Shown here piece by piece: positions 15,715 through 24,329 of a stretch of 64,000 nucleotides of DNA; positions within the stretch are counted from its first letter, which is position 1, and the number at the start of each line of letters is the position of its first letter. The notes under the pieces are model-generated. The model was not told the origin of the DNA. It saw nothing but the letters and a program-made list of their open reading frames with translations, and searched no databases. This stretch comes from Persephonella hydrogeniphila. GTDB lineage: Bacteria > Aquificota > Aquificia > Aquificales > Hydrogenothermaceae. Position numbers and translations under genes: made by a program. The stretch covers positions 434,001 through 498,000 of the forward strand of contig NZ_OBEI01000001.1 of the NCBI RefSeq assembly GCF_900215515.1, written 5' to 3'.

Positions 15715-17232
15715 CTATCTGAGAAGCTGTAGTACAAGCTGTGGAAGCTGATTTGCCTGAGCAAGCATTGCCATACCAGACTGCATAAGTGTTTGTTGTT
15801 TTGTGAAGTTTGCCATCTCTTTAGCAAAGTCTACGTTTCTGATACGTGATTCAGCTTCCCTTGTTTGAACTGCACTGAACTCGTTATTTTGAATAATTGT
15901 TTCAAGGTTTATTTGTATAGAACCAAGGTCTGCTCTCATTTTATCAACTTTCTTGATTATAGCGTTTATCAGTTTCATTGTGTATTCTGCATTTTCGTTT
16001 GTATCGACTTTTGCGTTTGCTCTGAGACTTTCATGTGTCGCTGTTCCTGTTGCCGCAATACCAAGACCTCCTGTAGGAGAAGATACTCCTGTAAAGTCGT
16101 AGGCAAAAGATTCTGCACTGAGTACTGTCAGGTCACCTACTTTAACAGCTGAGCCTGTGTTACCTCCCGATACCGAACCTGATGCATCTTCAATAAGCGT
16201 CCCTAAATCAATTGTTGTTCCTGAACCTGCTGTAACTTCTAATGCTATTGTTTCTCCTTCCGTTTCTAAAACAAGCTTTCCACCTTCATCTTTAGCTACA
16301 AGATTAAGGTTGTTTTCTTTCGCTTTTGTGTTTATATCATCGATAAGCTGTGTAAGTGATAAGGATGTTCCAGAAGCATATGTCAGTGTAAAGTCTGCTG
16401 TAGTCTCAGGCCCAACGTATACATCAATTGTAAGACCACCTGTTCCTATAGATACCGTGGAGAAGGCAGTACCAGCAACACTTTTGTTTGTTGCTGAAGC
16501 TTCTATTCCTTTTGCCTGCAGGTCTGCATTTTTGTTTATAGCATCTGCGAGAGTCTTAGCATCTATCATCTGTCCAGATGTAAATGCAGCACTTAAATCA
16601 ACTCCCTGAACTGTAATTGTGTCACTTGCACTGTTATATTCAAAATCAGTAGCAGTTATCAAACTTGACAGTGTTTTTGTAGCATCGCTTGTTGACTGTC
16701 CATCTCCTTTTACGGCATAAGCACCTAAATCTGCAGCTGTTGCACTATCAATAGATATAGAAAGTTTCTGATCAGCTCTCGGTCCGTAATGAATGTACTG
16801 GTTCTTGAAATCTCCATTCAGAAGTTTTTTTCCGTTAAACTCTGTAGCTTTTGCGATTCTGTCTATAGCATCAATAAGCTGATTTATATCTCCCTGTAGA
16901 GCTTTCCTGTTAAGAGAAGCGTTAGTATCGTTAGCTGCTTGCTCTGCTTTTGTGTAGATAGTAACGAGCTTGTCGTAAATCTGTGCAAGTGATGTTTCGG
17001 CTATCTGCGCTGCAGATATTCCGTCCTGTGAGTTTCTAACACCTTGATCAAGTGCGCTTGCAACCAGATTCAACTGGTCTGCGATAAACAGTCCTGCTGC
17101 ATCATCTTTGGCAGAGTTAATTCTGTAACCTGTCTCTAATCTTTCAAGGGATGTGTTCAGATTTCTTTCTGTTTTCAGGATGTTTACATGTCCGAACTCC
17201 GCCTGAAAGTTATAGTTAATTCTCAGTGCCAT
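15715..17232 (-). CDS. fliC: Flagellin FliC
   Basis: Major filament protein, 505 residues. The N-terminal D0/D1 block (MALRINYNFQAEFGHVNILK, then LERLETGYRINSAKDDAAGL, FIADQL and NSQDGISAAQIAE) and the C-terminal block (AESRIRNVDFAKEMANFTKQ, then QSGMAMLAQANQLPQLVLQL) are canonical. The central region (about 190-390) is rich in Ser, Thr, Ala and Gly, offering many hydroxyl acceptor sites. The pseudaminate-type operon and Maf glycosyltransferase directly upstream imply O-glycosylation. The ribosome site GGAGGT (17241-17246) pairs with part of the sigma-28 promoter sequence. Confidence 0.96.
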   Translation of the reverse strand: MALRINYNFQAEFGHVNILKTERNLNTSLERLETGYRINSAKDDAAGLFIADQLNLVASALDQGVRNSQDGISAAQIAETSLAQIYDKLVTIYTKAEQAANDTNASLNRKALQGDINQLIDAIDRIAKATEFNGKKLLNGDFKNQYIHYGPRADQKLSISIDSATAADLGAYAVKGDGQSTSDATKTLSSLITATDFEYNSASDTITVQGVDLSAAFTSGQMIDAKTLADAINKNADLQAKGIEASATNKSVAGTAFSTVSIGTGGLTIDVYVGPETTADFTLTYASGTSLSLTQLIDDINTKAKENNLNLVAKDEGGKLVLETEGETIALEVTAGSGTTIDLGTLIEDASGSVSGGNTGSAVKVGDLTVLSAESFAYDFTGVSSPTGGLGIAATGTATHESLRANAKVDTNENAEYTMKLINAIIKKVDKMRADLGSIQINLETIIQNNEFSAVQTREAESRIRNVDFAKEMANFTKQQTLMQSGMAMLAQANQLPQLVLQLLR

Positions 17233-17240
17233 GACTAAGT

Positions 17241-17280
17241 ACCTCCGATTTTGTTTTTGTTGAGTTTTATTATCGGAGGT
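17241..17280 (-). promoter_or_regulatory. Inverted repeat that can sequester the fliC ribosome binding site
   Basis: Perfect 9-bp arms: ACCTCCGAT (minus strand, 17280-17272) overlaps the sigma-28 -10 box, and ATCGGAGGT (17249-17241) includes the Shine-Dalgarno. The loop is 22 nt. RNA starting at the sigma-28 promoter lacks the first arm; RNA reading through from the upstream glycosylation operon contains both. Confidence 0.6.
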
Positions 17281-17296
17281 GAAAAATAATTTTTTA
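17270..17296 (-). promoter_or_regulatory. Sigma-28 (FliA) promoter of fliC
   Basis: Minus-strand TAAAAAAT (17289-17296), exactly 11 nt, then TCCGATAA (17270-17277). The -10 matches 7 of 8 positions of GCCGATAA. The predicted start, near 17263, gives a leader of about 30 nt that contains the ribosome binding site. Confidence 0.85.
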
Positions 17297-17298
17297 GG

Positions 17299-19152
17299 TT
17301 AATTAATAATTTCTTCCGGAATGGCTTTAATATTGGACAGGATAGAAATTATATAATCTTTGTAATCTCTAATTATTTCCTTTTTGTCTTTTTCTGAAGC
17401 AAGTTTAAGTATCTTAATAATAGTCTGGATTTTGGAGAACTCCTCCTGATTAAACAGTATATCCGTAAGATAATCGAGATAAACTCCCCAGAATGCAAAC
17501 TCTTCAAGTATATGTATTACTTTTTCTGGAGAATTTTCTTCTCTTATAAGACTAATAGTTTTTTCTATTTTAGGTAAGACTTCTGTTTTTATTCTTCCTA
17601 TTTCTGAATTCTGCATATGAACATCTATCTTTTCAAAGTTCCCCCTTATTTTTTTGATTATACTTTTTTTGTCAAGTTTTCTAGGGAGTATACTGCTTAT
17701 AGCTGACTTTTTTAGAGTTATACTTCCTTCTATTTTTGCTCCATCAGAGAAGTTGTATACCTTTAGATCCTTTACATATTCCTTCCCTTTCCTTATCTGC
17801 TCCTCGAAAATCTTTTTTGAGATATAGTAATCCTTCCGTGAGTAAACAACTCCTCCATAGTTACCCTCTACTTCTATTGTAGCCTCGCTTAGAGTTTTTA
17901 AATCACCTTCCTTATCTGTATACCCTTCTGTGTGAAATCTATCTCTGTATTTTGTACCTAAATCTACTCCAAATAATAAAAATCTGTTCGCTTTTATGTT
18001 TAAAAGCAGGGAAAATAAAGTATTCAGTACTGTTGCTCCGTTTTCCACCTCAACTTTTATCTGGTCTTTTATATTAAGCAGATTTTTGAACATCCCGTAA
18101 TGGAAGATTAAAGTTTCTTTAAATTTTTCATTAAACTCTGGATCTGTAAAAATAGGAGCAAAGATATATATCTTTTTCAGCATATCTTCGTCCAGATTAC
18201 TTATAAATCTGACCATATTCTTCTGTGCATCCGCTATAACTGTAAAGTCTGGGATTATTCCATTCTTGACAAGTGTTCTGGTTGCTGTGGTCAAAGATAT
18301 GATTACCGCTTTATCCTGTATCTTTTTCAATATTTCTATATCTTGATCGAGAGAGGGACCTGAGCCAACTATAACAAATGGTGTTTTGTTTTTTTCGAAA
18401 AGGTTTTTCGTTTTTATGCTCAGTAAATACCTATTATTTTTTCTTTTTATATTTTCTTTAAAGAACTTGACCCGATTATATGCAGCTTCATAGGGTATTG
18501 TGACAGTTTTCATCTCATAAATGTGCTTCATATACGCTTCTAACTGCTTTATATGGTTGTCTTCATAAGATTTTAGGTAAGAAACAAAAGAAAACATCGA
18601 AAAGTACAGAAGCATATGCTTATTTAGTGTTTCCTGATTTATAGAAAAAGTCAGGTTTATCTTAGACTCTCTGGCAAGTTTATCTAAATCAACAGATAAC
18701 AGAAACAGATAAACAAGCTCTAAATGAGGTTCGTAAATTATCACCTGTTTTAAGTTCGGGAAAAATTTAGCCTTATTTTCTAAAAGTTCTTTTATATGGA
18801 AAAATGGAAGTGTCCCGAAAACAATAAGACCTTCAGTGTGATAAATAAGTTTCTCTTTAGGAGGATTTAGATTGTCTGCATATGCTATAAGTTCTTGAGG
18901 AAAATTTACTTTCATTATATGAGTCCATATTACACCTATGGCTTTTTCTCTTTCTTCTATCTTTTTTTTTGCCTTTTCTACAATGTTTTCTATCCTGTTT
19001 CCGTGAAAAATAATATCAAAATCTTCTTTTTTCAGGATTATCTCAAGATTTTTTTCAATATCAGGCAGCTTTTGGAGAAGTTTATTTAGAATGTTTGGGC
19101 TTATCTTCTGTAGAAGTTCCAAATTTTTGCGCAGATATTCTTTGTTCAACAT
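17299..19152 (-). CDS. Motility-associated factor (Maf/DUF115) flagellin glycosyltransferase
   Basis: The 617-residue protein has the Maf/DUF115 core: FVIVGSGPSLDQDIEILKKI near residue 265, AVIISLTTATRTLVKNGIIPDFTVIADAQ, and a later FLLFGVDLGTKYRDRFHTEG block. Maf proteins transfer CMP-activated nonulosonic acids (pseudaminic or legionaminic) to Ser/Thr of flagellin in the cytoplasm before export; the family fold resembles MptE-like pyrophosphokinase and sialyltransferases. Its ATG overlaps the pseI stop (TAATG on the minus strand). It is the last gene of the ten-gene operon and lies 66 nt from fliC, its probable acceptor. Confidence 0.9.
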   Translation of the reverse strand: MLNKEYLRKNLELLQKISPNILNKLLQKLPDIEKNLEIILKKEDFDIIFHGNRIENIVEKAKKKIEEREKAIGVIWTHIMKVNFPQELIAYADNLNPPKEKLIYHTEGLIVFGTLPFFHIKELLENKAKFFPNLKQVIIYEPHLELVYLFLLSVDLDKLARESKINLTFSINQETLNKHMLLYFSMFSFVSYLKSYEDNHIKQLEAYMKHIYEMKTVTIPYEAAYNRVKFFKENIKRKNNRYLLSIKTKNLFEKNKTPFVIVGSGPSLDQDIEILKKIQDKAVIISLTTATRTLVKNGIIPDFTVIADAQKNMVRFISNLDEDMLKKIYIFAPIFTDPEFNEKFKETLIFHYGMFKNLLNIKDQIKVEVENGATVLNTLFSLLLNIKANRFLLFGVDLGTKYRDRFHTEGYTDKEGDLKTLSEATIEVEGNYGGVVYSRKDYYISKKIFEEQIRKGKEYVKDLKVYNFSDGAKIEGSITLKKSAISSILPRKLDKKSIIKKIRGNFEKIDVHMQNSEIGRIKTEVLPKIEKTISLIREENSPEKVIHILEEFAFWGVYLDYLTDILFNQEEFSKIQTIIKILKLASEKDKKEIIRDYKDYIISILSNIKAIPEEIIN

Positions 19153-20186
19153 TAATCTATTAACTCCCAGCTTAATGGTGTACCTTTCTTTATATCTTTT
19201 CGTGCTCTTTTACCTAAAATTTGAGGTAGATATTTTGGGTGCAGACCATAACCGGGTCTTATAGATCGGACATTTTCTTCTGTAAAAATCTCCCCTTTTT
19301 TAATATCTTTAACTGCAAATAAGGAACGAGATCCTTTTCTTAAATTTTCCAGCTTTTCTGACAACCCGTACGAAACTCTTCCTAAAGCTTTTTCTACATT
19401 CCTGATAGCTTGAACCATCTGCCTAAATTCGTCTTTGTCTAAAGAAAAAAAGCTATCTTCTGTTTTTATTTTTTTATCTAATATAAAATGTTTTTCTATA
19501 ACTCTTGCACCTAAAGCTACTGCAGCTATAGGAACCTCTATCCCAAGTGTGTGATCAGATAAACCTACCTCAACATTAAAAGTTTCTTTCATATTTGGAA
19601 TGGTGTTGAGATTAACCTCCTCTAATGGAGTCGGGTATGCCGATGTGCATTTCAACAAAATTATCTGATCATTACCTGTTCTTTTACATGCCTCAATTGC
19701 TTCCTGTATATCACATAAAGTAGCCACCCCTGTAGATATTATCACCGGCTTTCCTTTGCTTGCTACATATTCTATTAATGGAATATCTGTTATTTCCGGA
19801 GATGCTATTTTGTATGCAGGAATATTTAACTTCTCTAAAAAATCAACAGCTGTTTTATCAAAAGGTGCAGAAAAGAATATAAGATTTAATTTTTCCGCAA
19901 GCTCTTTTAACTCATAATGCCATTCCCAAGGTGTGTATGCTTTTTTATAAAGCTGATATAAAGTTTGTCCATCCCAGTATGTACCGTGTTTTATTTGAAA
20001 GTACTCATTATCACAATCTATAGTTATTGTGTCCGGTGTGTACGTTTGGAGTTTAACAGCGTCAGCACCAGCTTCTTTCATTGCATAGATTGTCTCTTTT
20101 GCTAAGTTTAAATCTTGCTTATGGTTAGCTGACAGCTCCGCAACTATAAAGACTTTTTCTTTTAAATCAAAATCAGCTATTTTCAT
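19152..20186 (-). CDS. pseI: Pseudaminic acid synthase PseI (NeuB family)
   Basis: Condenses 2,4-diacetamido-2,4,6-trideoxy-L-altrose with phosphoenolpyruvate to pseudaminic acid. The 344-residue protein has the NeuB-type TIM barrel (AELSANHKQDLNLAKETI, KLQTYTPDTITI, FFSAPFDKTAVDFLEKL, AYKIASPEI, STGVAT, LKCTSAYPTPLEEVNL, EVGLSDHTLG and ARVIEKHFILDK). It ends in the antifreeze-like SAF domain (AVKDIKKGEIFTEENVRSIRPGYGLHPK). KLQTYTPDT, the LDKxIKTEDSxFS block and the RPGYGLHPK region resemble Campylobacter PseI more closely than sialic acid synthase. The start overlaps the WbqC-like stop by 4 nt. Confidence 0.93.
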   Translation of the reverse strand: MKIADFDLKEKVFIVAELSANHKQDLNLAKETIYAMKEAGADAVKLQTYTPDTITIDCDNEYFQIKHGTYWDGQTLYQLYKKAYTPWEWHYELKELAEKLNLIFFSAPFDKTAVDFLEKLNIPAYKIASPEITDIPLIEYVASKGKPVIISTGVATLCDIQEAIEACKRTGNDQIILLKCTSAYPTPLEEVNLNTIPNMKETFNVEVGLSDHTLGIEVPIAAVALGARVIEKHFILDKKIKTEDSFFSLDKDEFRQMVQAIRNVEKALGRVSYGLSEKLENLRKGSRSLFAVKDIKKGEIFTEENVRSIRPGYGLHPKYLPQILGKRARKDIKKGTPLSWELID

Positions 20187-20971
20187 TGGTAAAACTCCAT
20201 AAACTTTTTCCTGTAATCAAGACAGTAAATAGGGTTTCTTCTTCCCTTTCTTATTATTTCCAAAGCATCTTTAAAACCCACATTAAAAAGTAAATCAATA
20301 ATTCCCATAAAAGGTAAAAATTTTCCGTAAAGTTGCGTGTATACTGGATGCTCATAATTATGGTAATAAACTTTTATATTGTTTTTTTCTAATTCTCCCC
20401 CCGGATACTCTTTTTCTATGTAAGATGCAGAACCTTGAGGAGATATATAGATGTTACAGTTTATATGCTTGCATATATTTGCCAGTCTATTATCTTTCTT
20501 GCCAGTTATATTCTTTATATGTGAACTTCGCATCGTTTTAGTGGCTATACCTATACTGTCTTTTATTTTTTCTATGAAATTTATATTAAAATCACCTAAA
20601 TATTTAAAGGGCGACTCTATCAATTCGCGAATAAAACTGAAAACCTCATTAAAATAAGGAGCTTTTTTATAGTTTAGTTCTATAGCCCTTAAATGTTTTT
20701 TTCTCCAATCGGTGGTATCATCTATAACGGCATCTTTTATAAGGGTTTTTCGAGAATCTTTTACTTTTTTTACAGGGATAGTCAAAAATAATTCCCCTTT
20801 ATCTGTTTTTATTCTGTTTCTTACTTGCCAGCTTCTTTTTACTAACTGGACATCATCTAAGTAAACAAAAATGTCTACACTATCTATCAGATCAAAATAT
20901 CCAAGCCAAGGATTATAAGTCGGCTGCATTATTGCACATTTAAGTATATTCTTTTCGTTCTCTGACAGCAT
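20183..20971 (-). CDS. WbqC-family protein
   Basis: The 262-residue protein has the WbqC signature IMQPTYNPWLGYFDLIDSVDIFVYLDDVQ near its start, then KRSWQVRNRIKTDKGELFLTIPVKK and a C-terminal YLSPQGSASYI-like block (YISPQGSASYIEKEY). WbqC-like proteins occur in O-antigen and flagellar glycan loci. Their reaction is not established; some are annotated as putative sugar-modifying (acyl- or aminoacyl-transferring) enzymes. The start overlaps the beta-propeller gene by 32 nt with a fair GAAGG ribosome site. The location between pseI and pseG-type genes points to decoration of the nonulosonate. Confidence 0.82.
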   Translation of the reverse strand: MLSENEKNILKCAIMQPTYNPWLGYFDLIDSVDIFVYLDDVQLVKRSWQVRNRIKTDKGELFLTIPVKKVKDSRKTLIKDAVIDDTTDWRKKHLRAIELNYKKAPYFNEVFSFIRELIESPFKYLGDFNINFIEKIKDSIGIATKTMRSSHIKNITGKKDNRLANICKHINCNIYISPQGSASYIEKEYPGGELEKNNIKVYYHNYEHPVYTQLYGKFLPFMGIIDLLFNVGFKDALEIIRKGRRNPIYCLDYRKKFMEFYQ

Positions 20972-21848
20972 ACCCTATACCTTCTTTTCCATAGGAATTA
21001 CCATTGTACAGCATAAACTCAAAGTACTTATTCTTTATTATTACTGAATAAGCCTGCATCTCTGCATCCCAATTTGAACGGGGAGGAGAGTAGTGGTGAT
21101 TATTAATTCTTTTCCATCTCACGCCATCATCTGACTCTGCATAACCTATCTGGTAATTTTCACCAGTTTTTTTATAAGAAAATAACATCTTGTACTTTCC
21201 ATCTTTCCAGACAAAGGGTCTTGCAAGTGCATTCTCATCTTTTTCTAAAGGGATAGCCACTTTACCTGTTTGAAACCAGTTTACTCCATCTTTAGATTCT
21301 GCATATTTGATATCATACTGTGGTAAGTCTGGATTTATCCATCTAATTCCTGATACATACCACATTCTAAATTGTTCTCCTTCCTTCATAACAAATGGAG
21401 CAGTAAGTATAGAAATAGGTTCATTATCATTTCTGCTTAAAATTGGAACTTTTTTAATTCTCTTAAATAAATACTCTGACTCTTTTACCGCCAATCCCGG
21501 CATTAACTCCATCCTAACACTTGAGCGAGGACGCCATCCTATATAATACAAATAAGTAACATTTTCAGTTTTAAGTATACAGGCAGGTGTTACCCCAGAA
21601 TCATCAAAACATCCTAAATCTCCTGGCTTTAATACAGGTTCTTTACTGTATTCGAGAACAGTAATTTTGTCATTGTTTAGTTCAATTACAGCAAATCCTA
21701 TATAGGATCTGTTTTCTTTATTTCTTCCGGAAAAGTATATTTTATACAAATTATCTTTTATATGCTCCGGGGTAGGTAACATACTATGGGTTTGCATCCA
21801 CCATATTTTTTTTTGTGGAACAATGATCAATCCTTTATTTACCCACAT
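20940..21848 (-). CDS. Five-bladed beta-propeller (GH43/32-like) protein
   Basis: The 302-residue protein (from the ATG at 21848) has repeated blade motifs of the GH43/GH32/GH68 superfamily: KIYFSGRNKENRSYIGFAVI, YLYYIGWRP, FRMWYVSG, IKYAESKDGVNW, YKMLFSYKK and IGYAESDDGVRWKR, and FEFMLYNGNSYGKEGIGYAV. Such proteins sit in flagellin and LPS glycan clusters with no proven reaction; they may be hydrolases, transferases or phosphorylases on sugar intermediates. An in-frame ATG at 21863 overlaps the upstream stop but lacks a ribosome site, whereas GAGGG precedes the ATG at 21848, so the latter is preferred. Confidence 0.75.
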   Translation of the reverse strand: MWVNKGLIIVPQKKIWWMQTHSMLPTPEHIKDNLYKIYFSGRNKENRSYIGFAVIELNNDKITVLEYSKEPVLKPGDLGCFDDSGVTPACILKTENVTYLYYIGWRPRSSVRMELMPGLAVKESEYLFKRIKKVPILSRNDNEPISILTAPFVMKEGEQFRMWYVSGIRWINPDLPQYDIKYAESKDGVNWFQTGKVAIPLEKDENALARPFVWKDGKYKMLFSYKKTGENYQIGYAESDDGVRWKRINNHHYSPPRSNWDAEMQAYSVIIKNKYFEFMLYNGNSYGKEGIGYAVRERKEYT

Positions 21849-21859
21849 GGTATAAACCC

Positions 21860-22555
21860 TCATAAAGAAAAATACATTTTTTTCAAACGTATAGCCAATT
21901 TATCATCGGACTTAAGAATTTTTGAACTTTCAGTTAAAACAACAGAACCATCTGGAATATCTCTTGTTACCAGAGCACCCATAGTTATAAATACATCATC
22001 GCCAACTTTTATAAAATCTTTTAATGTTGCATTAACTCCTATAAAACATCTTTTACCTATAGTACAGTGCCCTGATACAACAACATGGGAACTTATGTAA
22101 GTATGGTCTCCTATCGAAGAACCATGCCCTATATGGTTACCACTCCACAACACTACATTATTACCAATCTTTACATTATGCTGTATTGTTTGATTCTCTA
22201 AAATAAAACAGTTATCTCCAATTGATACACCTCTTTTTAGATTAACCAGATTAGAAGAAACATAGGATACTAACCTGTAACCCTTATCTTTCATCTCATA
22301 ATATTTTTGTTCTCTTATCCTGTTTAATTTTCTGTAAGATAGGGCTACATGTGCACCATACTCAGTAGGTGGATAGTATTTTTCAATCTGACTAAATTTT
22401 ATCAGGGGCAATCCTAAGAAGTTATCACTATCAATGAATTCATCATCAGCTACAAAAGCAACTACTTCATAGGGACTATCATCTGTAAAGTAGTAATAAG
22501 CTAATTCTGCAATTTCTCCCGTTCCGAATATAACAATTTTGTCAGTATTTTGCAT
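21860..22555 (-). CDS. PglD/NeuD-like left-handed beta-helix acyltransferase
   Basis: The 231-residue protein has an N-terminal nucleotide-sugar-binding Rossmann-like part (IVIFGTGEIAELAYYYF). A left-handed parallel beta-helix follows at about 105-205 with hexapeptide repeats (VSIGDNCFILENQTI, VKIGNNVVLWSGNHIGHGSS, and CTIGKRCFIGVNATL). The first H in GNHIGHGSSIGDH is positioned like the catalytic histidine of PglD. It probably transfers an acetyl or other acyl group to an amino-sugar. No GNAT-type PseH is present, so this may supply the 4-N-acylation step between PseC and PseG, which is an inference. It overlaps pseG by 55 nt and has the strong ribosome site AGGAGGAG. Confidence 0.85.
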   Translation of the reverse strand: MQNTDKIVIFGTGEIAELAYYYFTDDSPYEVVAFVADDEFIDSDNFLGLPLIKFSQIEKYYPPTEYGAHVALSYRKLNRIREQKYYEMKDKGYRLVSYVSSNLVNLKRGVSIGDNCFILENQTIQHNVKIGNNVVLWSGNHIGHGSSIGDHTYISSHVVVSGHCTIGKRCFIGVNATLKDFIKVGDDVFITMGALVTRDIPDGSVVLTESSKILKSDDKLAIRLKKMYFSL

Positions 22556-23490
22556 ATTTTTTCTCCTCCTTTTGTTGGTAAATTGTAATTAAATGTTGAA
22601 GATAAGAGCTTTTCTACAGATATAGAAAGTTCTTCTATACTGTCACAGTACTTTAGAGGTAAAAATTTTTCTAATTTCTTGTGGTAGGTTTTAAACCTTT
22701 TATCCTGACTCCACACTATAACTGGAGTGTTCAAAGATAATGCTTCGTACTTTGTTAAACCTGTAGAGGTTATAACAAGTTTTGCTTTTTTTAGAAGATA
22801 TAAAAAATTTTGATACTCCATTAGATTCAGGACATGAATATTTTGATTATGGAACATATCCCTTATTCTTTTATCAGGAGTAATAATTTTATACTCAAAT
22901 TTATTCAGATAGGGATCGGATGTAACGAAATCAAGTAGATTATACATATCTTTAGAATATGATCCTCCCAAAGATATTAAGATAAAATCCTCCTTTTTTA
23001 CTTTTTTTGATTTTAAGGTATTTATGGTATAAGAATAGATAAAGTACTCTTCACCCAGTAAAAATTTATTGCCTAGGGTTGTTATAAATTTTTCTTCTTT
23101 AGCCAAGAAATAAGGGATTATTATCAGATCACTTTTAGTACTGACATTTTTATGAAGACAATCTTCTTTAAAGATCCCATCGATTAGCACAACATTTTTG
23201 TTTGCAATTTTTAGATTGTTTATAATAGAAACAAGATCATATTTACTTTCTTTTATATATAATTCTGTAGAGAGATCAAACAGAACAACATCTAAGTTTT
23301 CAGATAAAATTCTATTTATAAATTCAGTCTGATCTTTGTTTTTATATACGGTTTCATAAAAAAAGTTTGGAAACTCTTTGTAAAATATTCCTGATCTATT
23401 CAGATATTCTGATAGAGCTTTCATTCTGTATTTATGTCCTGTACCTATTTTATAATTGTAATCATACAATAACCCTACTTTTGGTATCAT
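22501..23490 (-). CDS. pseG: PseG-type UDP-sugar hydrolase
   Basis: Predicted to release UDP from UDP-2,4-diacetamido-2,4,6-trideoxy-beta-L-altrose, the step before PseI. The 329-residue GT-B fold protein has the family N-terminal loop GTGHKYRMKALSEYL (residues 17-31), which contains the GxGHxxR motif with the catalytic histidine. It also has VLFDLSTELY, VVLIDGIF, FILISLGGSYSKD at the second domain start, and KKAKLVITSTGLTKYEALSLNTPVIV, the UDP-binding block of MurG/PseG. It is divergent from well-known PseG in several spots, so the exact substrate is uncertain. The start overlaps the spsF-like stop (ATGA). Confidence 0.82.
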   Translation of the reverse strand: MIPKVGLLYDYNYKIGTGHKYRMKALSEYLNRSGIFYKEFPNFFYETVYKNKDQTEFINRILSENLDVVLFDLSTELYIKESKYDLVSIINNLKIANKNVVLIDGIFKEDCLHKNVSTKSDLIIIPYFLAKEEKFITTLGNKFLLGEEYFIYSYTINTLKSKKVKKEDFILISLGGSYSKDMYNLLDFVTSDPYLNKFEYKIITPDKRIRDMFHNQNIHVLNLMEYQNFLYLLKKAKLVITSTGLTKYEALSLNTPVIVWSQDKRFKTYHKKLEKFLPLKYCDSIEELSISVEKLLSSTFNYNLPTKGGEKICKILTKLLYSEREKLQN

Positions 23491-24320
23491 AAATATCTCT
23501 TCACAAAATCTTTTAATTTGCTAAACCCATATACCTCAAGAAGTTTAATAGCTTCTTTAATCTCTTCCTGTAAATTTGAAAATCTTTTTTTCTGTACTTC
23601 ATGTTTGTTTATAAACAAAGGCCACTCTTTTTTGATTAATAAATTTAATGCATCTAATGAAGAAAAGAATTCATTTTTGTAATACAAACTATCAAATATA
23701 TAACAAAGTAAAGCGTAATCATGAATAGTATCAAGAGTTAGCCTGATTTCTGGGTGAAAATAGATTTCAGGTGCTTTATAATCTCCTATTCTAAAAATGT
23801 TTGGGTTATCTCTTATGTAGGTAGTCACATGTTCTTTGTAGTAAGCATCTTCCGCATTTTTGAAACTCTTCTCAAGAGCTTCAAAATTTATTACTTCAAC
23901 TCCCAATCCCAGTGGAAATGGTTTTGTGATAGAGTTTGAGGTATAATCAACTTTAGATTTTAGATGGTATGAGACAGTATTATCTATTATATCCCAATCT
24001 ATACATGGGCAATCTGAAGTTATCCTGATAATTATATCTAATCCATTTTCTTTAGCTGCACGATAATATCTGCTTAAAACATCGTCTCTACTTCCTCTAA
24101 ACCACTTTACTTCTTCTTTTTCTGCTATTTCTGTTATTATTTCATCTTCTTTATCTACAGTAGTGGCGACTATAACTTCATCCAGAGATTTAGACTTTTT
24201 TGTTCTTCTTATTACTTGCTGTAAAACAGTTATATCACTATCATAGGGAAGTTTTCTCAGTACTTTTTGAGGTAATCTTATTGAAGAAGTTCTGGCCTGA
24301 ATAATTGCTCCTATTTTCAT
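23487..24320 (-). CDS. SpsF-like cytidylyltransferase (predicted nonulosonate activation)
   Basis: The 277-residue nucleotidyltransferase starts KIGAIIQARTSSIRLPQKVLRKL, the nucleotide-binding loop of the SpsF/CMP-KDO synthetase superfamily. It continues with EVIVATTVDKEDEIITEIAEKE, WFRGSRDDVLSRYYRAA, IIRITSDCPCID (metal site) and LTLDTIHDY. Canonical PseF proteins are relatives, but COG1861-type SpsF lengths and motifs fit better here. It would activate the sugar with CTP to give CMP-nonulosonate for the Maf transferase. It overlaps pseG by 4 nt. Confidence 0.85.
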   Translation of the reverse strand: MKIGAIIQARTSSIRLPQKVLRKLPYDSDITVLQQVIRRTKKSKSLDEVIVATTVDKEDEIITEIAEKEEVKWFRGSRDDVLSRYYRAAKENGLDIIIRITSDCPCIDWDIIDNTVSYHLKSKVDYTSNSITKPFPLGLGVEVINFEALEKSFKNAEDAYYKEHVTTYIRDNPNIFRIGDYKAPEIYFHPEIRLTLDTIHDYALLCYIFDSLYYKNEFFSSLDALNLLIKKEWPLFINKHEVQKKRFSNLQEEIKEAIKLLEVYGFSKLKDFVKRYL

Positions 24321-24329
24321 TTTTCACTC

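Noticed and set aside
16157-16609. Long open frame (about 150 codons) antisense to fliC.
   Set aside because: It lies wholly inside the flagellin gene, its product is a low-complexity shadow of the Ser/Thr-rich flagellin middle, and it lacks a ribosome site.
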